A stretch of DNA of 29,434 nt from Conidiobolus incongruus B7586. Taxonomy: Eukaryota; Entomophthoromycota; Entomophthoromycetes; Entomophthorales; Conidiobolaceae. The stretch is from the NCBI GenBank assembly GCA_000697335.1, contig JNEM01010260.1, positions 1 through 29,434 on the forward strand. Reading direction: 5' to 3'. Within the stretch, counting starts at the first letter, position 1, and the number at the start of each line of letters is the position of its first letter. The position numbers and the translations under genes are program-made. Positions 23,390 through 29,434 of this stretch are shown piece by piece. Under the pieces are notes generated by a model. That model worked only from the letters and a program-made list of their open reading frames with translations. It was not told where the DNA came from and ran no database searches.

Positions 23390-26127
23390 ATTTCAAAAAT
23401 AAAATTTAAAAATAACCAATGTTATTCAAATTAATATATTAATATTTAAAATAAATAATTTAAAAATTGTAGATTATTTGGAACAAATTAATTTTTTAAT
23501 TTTTCAAAGAAAATTTAAAATTAAAATGAAATTTTTTTAATAATATAGAACTTAATCTCAATAAATATTAATTTGAAAAATTCCTAAGTATCAGTTTGAA
23601 TCTATACTTATACCTTAAATATTTCTATAAAAGGAGAATTTTTAAATTTTAATTAAAGGTATGTATAAAATATATATTATGATTTAGTAAGAATATAAGT
23701 CAGTTGTGTGAAGAGGGTAATATTATGTTTAATATGATATATTGAATTAATAATATTAATATAATATTTTCACTAAAATATATCAAATCAGTTATAATAA
23801 AATTAAATAATTATATTTAATATTTATTATTTAATTGATAAATTAATTATTTCCAAATCCGGTTAAAAGTAGAAATTTTATTGGAATTAAATAATAATTT
23901 TGGTGTATCAATTTTAAACCTTAGCCAATATTCATTCTTTCTAATTGAAAATTTGTATTTTAATTATATTAAATATGAAATGGATAATTTATACATAATA
24001 TTAATGACATATATTTAGTATATGAAAATGTAATTGTTAGAGGTTATTCAAAATCACAAAATATACTAGATATAAACAAAAAGGCATTTGATTTCAATAG
24101 AATATATTATTGAATTTATTCAATATACTTATTTAAATCATAATATTCCTTTAATAACATTTGAGATTGTATTTTTGGTTGATATAAATGGTATTAATTG
24201 ATATCACAATAACTTTTTTTACATTTTTTGATAATATTTTCAACCATATTTCACTTTGGTCCATTTTATTCGGAATTTAAAAATTATGAATGATTAAATA
24301 CTATAAAAATTAAAACTGATAATATAATATATTTTGGAATATATGTTATAAATAGAAAGATAGAGCATTAGGTTAATATATTGATTATTTATCTATTCTA
24401 TATATTTCAATAATTCAAACTAATTTAAAAAAATATTAAAAAATGCTTATTGTTTACGAGTCATATAATAGTTGTAACCTAGGATATTGATACATTGTTA
24501 AAATAAAAATAATAATTTGATTGAATTGTAAATAAAATATACAGGGAATTCAACTATACATATTCCACAATTTTCATCTCTATCATATACTATTTATGAT
24601 ATATTTTGGTAGATAATTTGTTATAGTTACATTATCTTGAAAAACATTTTTTGTCGTTATTAATATAATACTTTAAAATATTTAATGATTATTATAAAAT
24701 TACTTTATTATTTTTTAAAATCAAGTTAAAAATATTATTTTTTTATAGGTATATTCTATGATTATATTATATCAGAAATTATATATGCTATATTAAGTTA
24801 TTCAAAATCATTAAATTCAAACTCTATATTTTACCTAATGAGTTTAATTTTCTATTATTTTTTATATATCAAATTGATAAATGTTTTTATCATTAAAAGT
24901 TATAATATGTTATTACTTTGAATCTAATATTTTAAACAAAAAAATATAATATATTAAAGTCCATAATAGTTAGCTGAGTATTTAAATGTTCATTTCGTTT
25001 AAAATTTTAAATGTAAGTATAATCAGTATGCCTGTTTTTTAATTTAATACTATTATAAGAATTTAATATTGAAAAAGTTTATTTAAATCTGTATTAATTT
25101 AGAAATCGTTGTAATATTCAGGCTTGTATATAAAAAATTCTGCGTCCAAGAGCCTTATTCAATATATATTTTAATCGTACGAATGATATAACTCTTTTGG
25201 AGTGAGTAAAAACACTCAAATTATTTGGTTTCACATGCATCATTGAAGAAAATATTATTTAGGCTTATAAATATTATCTTTTCTAATACTAATGGATAGT
25301 TTATAATTATTCAATCAATCAATTATTTCTTTTTATTTTACATGATATAATAATTAGCAAAAGATAATTGATATGCATAATATATCAAATACAATGATTA
25401 TAGTTAATATAATAAATATTTAATACGAAATTTAAATGTAGTATGATATCTCATTTATTGTAATTATTTTAATATATTTATTGTATATCAGAATCATACT
25501 CTCGATTTATTGAAAGGTAGGATTTTTCTGTGTTCAAAAAATGGCTATCATCGTTCTTAATATAATTGGTGAAAATTATAAAACTCTTAATAATAATTAT
25601 ATTCAACAAACAATTAAAAAATTGAAAATAAATAAATTTCAAATTAATAAAGAATTTTTCAATGAAAATATATTAAAATAATTGTCTTGTTTGATTATTT
25701 TAATTTATAATATTTCTATATTTTGTAATATAATTTTAAATCCATAGCTATTATAACTACTCAAGTCAGTTATATATCTAAATAAGGTAACAAATTCATT
25801 TTTTTCAAACAATAAGTGATTTAATTTTGGTGCTCATATTCTTAAAATGATCTGAAAAGAATCTATATTACTTAAATTTTGAAAGGAAATTTCCTAATAA
25901 TTCTGATATCAAACTCGATTTGTTAATTAAGAATGTTCAGTTTAATTTCAGATTTAATCTAAATTTCAAATTATTTTTAAATATGAAATATCTCAATTTG
26001 GAAATATGAAATTAATATGAAATGCTGATCTTGATTTAAAATTATATATATAAAATAAATAGGTAATTAATAGAAATAATAATTGGACAGTTATTCAATG
26101 TATAGTTTATAATCGGACTAGTTATCC
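23390..26127. other. 2.7-kb AT desert
   Basis: 5' flank of the secreted-protein gene, then AT-rich DNA. A small imperfect inverted repeat (GAGTG/CACTC with TTTG/CAAA outside) lies at about 25197-25221. No gene, RNA or mobile element could be supported. Confidence 0.55.
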
Positions 26128-26868
26128 ATGATACATATTGATTTGGATCCTCAAGTGAGCTCTGCTATCGAAAACTTTGTTGGGGGTATTTCAATTGGGA
26201 TGATTATAGTTGGAATCTTGTTTTATACAATTAAATTAACTGGCGAATATCATTCAGGAATGAGTGTTGCCTATTTGATAACGAATCTAGGCCTGATTGG
26301 CGATATTATTGGAACTTTCATGCTACAATTTGTTAGTGAAGAGAACAAGATTTATGGTCATATTATTACGATTCTTTCAGCAAATTTTGGATTTGGTTAT
26401 TTTTGGATTTTGTTCAAAAATTCTTACTTTTTATTGACAAGAGTTGATTTAGCTATCATTATGATTATTCAACTTCCAGCAGTCATCGCTTGCGGAATAT
26501 TCTCAATACCCTTAATTACTAGATATTTTGGATACAAAGATAAGCTCGATTTAAATTTAGCAGTCGTTATTGGCATTGTTTCCATCACATTTACCGATTT
26601 CATTTGCAATTTAATATGCTATTATCGTTTTAAAAAATACAACACCGATAATATAATGAGTGGATTATTGCATCAATATTGGATGGGAATAATGATGGTG
26701 TTTTTTATTGATTTAATATTTGCAGTATTAGCATCAATATCAAATAATCTTCCTATATGCGTTAATTGCAGCACCACAATAGTTCTCATTGGGTTGAATA
26801 TGGAATATTTCTTATTGTATAGACTCAAGAATCATGTACTTATAATCATACAACAGGAAAATTCTTAA
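26128..26868 (+). CDS. Unrecognised seven-helix membrane protein, intronless
   Basis: An uninterrupted 246-aa frame from ATG to TAA. Seven hydrophobic helices can be counted, at about residues 17-36, 48-70, 75-97, 108-130, 144-168, 184-204 and 213-233. Loops are short (2-17 residues), and there is a short charged C-terminus (QQENS). Charged or polar residues sit in loops such as KLTGEYHSG, RYFGYKDKLD and FKKYNTDN. There is no signal peptide, and no lysine in the last helix of the kind microbial rhodopsins use for retinal, so a rhodopsin is unlikely. It is the only multi-kilobase-isolated gene here with no intron, whereas nearly every other protein gene has several. That could mean a young, duplicated or retro-copied gene. 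No family recognised; a lineage-specific receptor or transporter is possible but unsupported. Confidence 0.75.
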   Translation: MIHIDLDPQVSSAIENFVGGISIGMIIVGILFYTIKLTGEYHSGMSVAYLITNLGLIGDIIGTFMLQFVSEENKIYGHIITILSANFGFGYFWILFKNSYFLLTRVDLAIIMIIQLPAVIACGIFSIPLITRYFGYKDKLDLNLAVVIGIVSITFTDFICNLICYYRFKKYNTDNIMSGLLHQYWMGIMMVFFIDLIFAVLASISNNLPICVNCSTTIVLIGLNMEYFLLYRLKNHVLIIIQQENS

Positions 26869-27883
26869 TACTCAATTAAAATCTTTTCATTACATTATTC
26901 ACAATTTCCTCTGACTTTTGGTCCAAAGTTTTTATCAATTTAAAACATTGATTATCTAATATTATCATAATTTTATTTAATAAATAAGAGATATAAGTAT
27001 TTTCAAGATTTAATATTGCAAAACTTATAAAGTTAATATACGACAAGATAATATATGTTTGTAAACATACAATATTTCAGAGATTTTTAGTTGAATTCGA
27101 TAATAAATAAATAAAGTTCAATGTATTATATATTTGTTGAGCGATTTATAATTCCAATTACATGCATAAATCTTAAAAAATTTTTAGTCATTATTATTTA
27201 TTTTTTAGAAATATATTGAGTAATGATTAAGAATTCTAATATGAATTACTTTCCTATTTCTTTCAAGATTTCAATTTATTTTTTGTAGGAACATTACTTC
27301 TTTAAAGGTTATTTTTTTCAAAAATGTTTCAAGAATTTTATATTTTTAAGACTAGTATCCTATATTCAACTAAATATATACGAAATAAAACTCGATACAA
27401 ATATTACTTGCAAATTGAGTATTTTGTAGTATATAAAAATGCTCAATTTCGTTATTGTAGAAAAAAAAATTTTTAAATTGTTTATATAACAAATAAAGTT
27501 TTATTACCTATATCTCAGTAAACATATTCAATAAATATATATATTATATTACTACTATTTTGAGATTTTAATTTAATGAAATATTATAATACACGAAAAA
27601 AGTATTGTTTCATATTAATCTTAATATTTGTTTCAGTTTATACAAATTTTACTGAAACCAACTATTATGATTGAAAATGTGGAAAATGTATTTTGATATA
27701 ATTTAAATATATTGCTTGGTTCAAAAAATTAATGATAGTTTTAAGTTTTTAAATTACAATTCCATTGCTGAAATCTGGAATTATACTTTCAAAATAAAAC
27801 ATTCTTTATATTTTTACATAGTAAATAATATAGTTTAAAAGCCAATGGTTATCAAATATTATAAAATTATAGCAATAGATGAT
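26869..27883. other. AT-rich 3' flank of the seven-helix gene
   Basis: AT-rich, with stops in all frames and no recognisable feature. Confidence 0.5.
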
Positions 27884-28265
27884 TTATTTTGTACTATAAT
27901 TTACTAGAGTATTATCATAATTCATTTTACAAGATACATATTGGTTGAACTTGATAACGAGCGAACTTCCACAAAGACTATTTTCTGTATTATTAAAAAA
28001 TCTATCTTGAACCTTCTTGGCAGCATGTTCTACATATTCCTACCATAGTGGAAGGTTAGCTGAGCAAATGTGTTACTTAAAGCAGACTTAATATGAATAT
28101 CACAAAATCAATACATCTTTAAGTAATGTCAATTTTAAAAGATTCTTATATATGAGTACCCATATTATTGATAGAGCCAGGACCATATGCATAATGATAT
28201 GAATCAACAGGGCATCGTACTTAAGGTGATTTGTAGCTCGATATAATAGTTAGGCAGTAACATAA
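27884..28265 (-). other. Weak coding-like island, possible terminal exon
   Basis: This stretch is less AT-rich than its flanks. On the minus strand a pyrimidine-rich tract ending in AG at 28040-28041 is followed by a 51-codon open frame (28039 down to a TAA at 27884) beginning EYVEHAAKKVQDRFF, with two Cys. Upstream (about 28100-28260) the minus strand has further short coding-like stretches in different frames, which I could not join into one in-phase model. It may be part of an intron-containing gene or the remains of one. No family recognised. Confidence 0.2.
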
Positions 28266-29434
28266 CAATATAAAAATACTGAAAACAATTATTGATAAAA
28301 TTTGACTAAATTATCTTAAAACAAATCACCTGTTTATATAATCCGAATATTGATCAACATCATAATTTAGATTGATACAAAATATATTGTATTCAAAATA
28401 AACCTGATTAAACTAATAAATTACAATGATGTCATATTTTCAAATAAAAGTAGCTTCATTTCAACCATTCCACTTAGATCTATTTTTAATTTGGTTTTAT
28501 ATCTGATATATTTTCTATATTATGAACTACATTGACTTCCCAAAATATTTACTGAGGATCATATCCTTTTTCCTTATTTTTGGAAACTGGCAATTTTAAT
28601 TAAAATGCAAATTTTTAATTGTATAAAGTTATATCAATTTTTGTCTATTTAACAACTTAAAAACTATTCATTAAAAATTATATATGGAATTGACTCGATT
28701 TTATTTTATTTCAATTAGAAAAATTTTGATTATTGAATTTTTATTCATTCCTTATAATGATATAAGTTAATTATCCCTATCATATTTCATATTATTATGA
28801 TATATTCAAAATAGATTGATGACACTTTATTTAATTGTATTTATTCTACATTAATTAAATCTTGATGCATCAATTTTTTTGGATATAGTTCTAAAGTAAT
28901 ATAGATATGTGAAATATTATTAGTTATTCATAATAATTCTTTTCCATTGATGCAGTGAATACTTTAAAATATATTATAAATTTGTAATCTGATTAAACTC
29001 AATATTTAAATAGTTTCATTATATAATATATTATGAATTTTTCAAATATTTGATAATAATAAAATTAATTTATTCCATATTATATAATATAACATATATA
29101 TTTAAAATTGTTTTATTTTTTATCTCCCTATTATCGTAATGACTAATATTGCTATAAACTGAGTAGATCTGATTTGTTATGATTTCAATATATTTAATAA
29201 ATTTTTCCAAATGAAAATTTTATTAAACTATAGTTATAATATTATTAAAGAAAAATTCTTATTTAAATTTTATCAATTAATTTTATTATTAATATTAACA
29301 TTGATATCAAATTGTATAAACCTATTATTATATATATTTTGAGAATATTTATATATTTATTAATTATTAAAATAGATACTTTAAGTTATATATCATTATA
29401 TTCTATAATAACTTATATATTTAATATGATAATT
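28266..29434. other. AT-rich stretch to window end
   Basis: Extremely AT-rich, no supportable gene, RNA or repeat. Confidence 0.5.

Noticed and set aside
21688-23402. Plus-strand frames at 21688-21915 and 23097-23402 opposite the secreted-protein gene.
   Set aside because: Antisense shadows; the minus strand has the signal peptide, the repeats and the in-phase intron.
25190-25225. Imperfect inverted repeat as a terminator or transposon end.
   Set aside because: Too short, no partner or target duplication seen, and such repeats arise readily in AT-rich spacer.

Overview
The window is nuclear DNA of a very AT-rich eukaryote. Intergenic DNA is mostly homopolymer-like A/T, and genes stand out as islands of higher GC. 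Genes are compact and rich in short introns: 31 are inferred here, mostly 47-78 nt, with GTA-type donors and TAG acceptors. The recognisable proteins (an ARIH1-type RBR ligase, prefoldin subunit 3, CASP, EXO1, a Ubc4/UBE2D-type E2) are ordinary opisthokont housekeeping proteins. The E2 and EXO1 read closest to fungal versions, and the four-helix membrane protein resembles a fungal layout. I therefore favour an AT-rich, probably early-diverging fungus. That placement is inference, made without a database search.

Layout. Position 1 lies inside a mariner-type transposase fragment. The Ariadne gene is on the minus strand (1216-2861). A GC-rich structured-RNA candidate (3709-3953) lies in an otherwise empty stretch. 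From 6.8 to 14.5 kb is the gene-dense core: tRNA-Glu, a voltage-sensor-like four-helix membrane protein (+), prefoldin subunit 3 (-), a second tRNA-Glu, CASP (+) and EXO1 (-). The four protein genes form two tail-to-tail pairs with only 57 and 27 nt between stop codons. An unexplained GC-richer island (15.6-16.2 kb) and a third identical tRNA-Glu follow, then the E2 gene (18505-19429, minus). The right third is gene-poor: an unrecognised secreted protein with four diverged repeats (21451-23389, minus), an unrecognised intronless seven-helix membrane protein (26128-26868, plus), a weak island near 28 kb, and long AT-rich stretches with nothing recognisable.

Functional links. The Ariadne RBR ligase belongs to a class that takes ubiquitin from UBE2D/UBE2L3-type E2s, so the two ubiquitin enzymes here could work together. 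The other genes serve separate housekeeping jobs: tubulin/actin folding, Golgi structure and DNA repair. The two orphan membrane or secreted genes sit alone in large AT-rich deserts, unlike the packed core. Exon boundaries were derived by hand from reading-frame phase and protein similarity, and all multi-exon models given close in frame.
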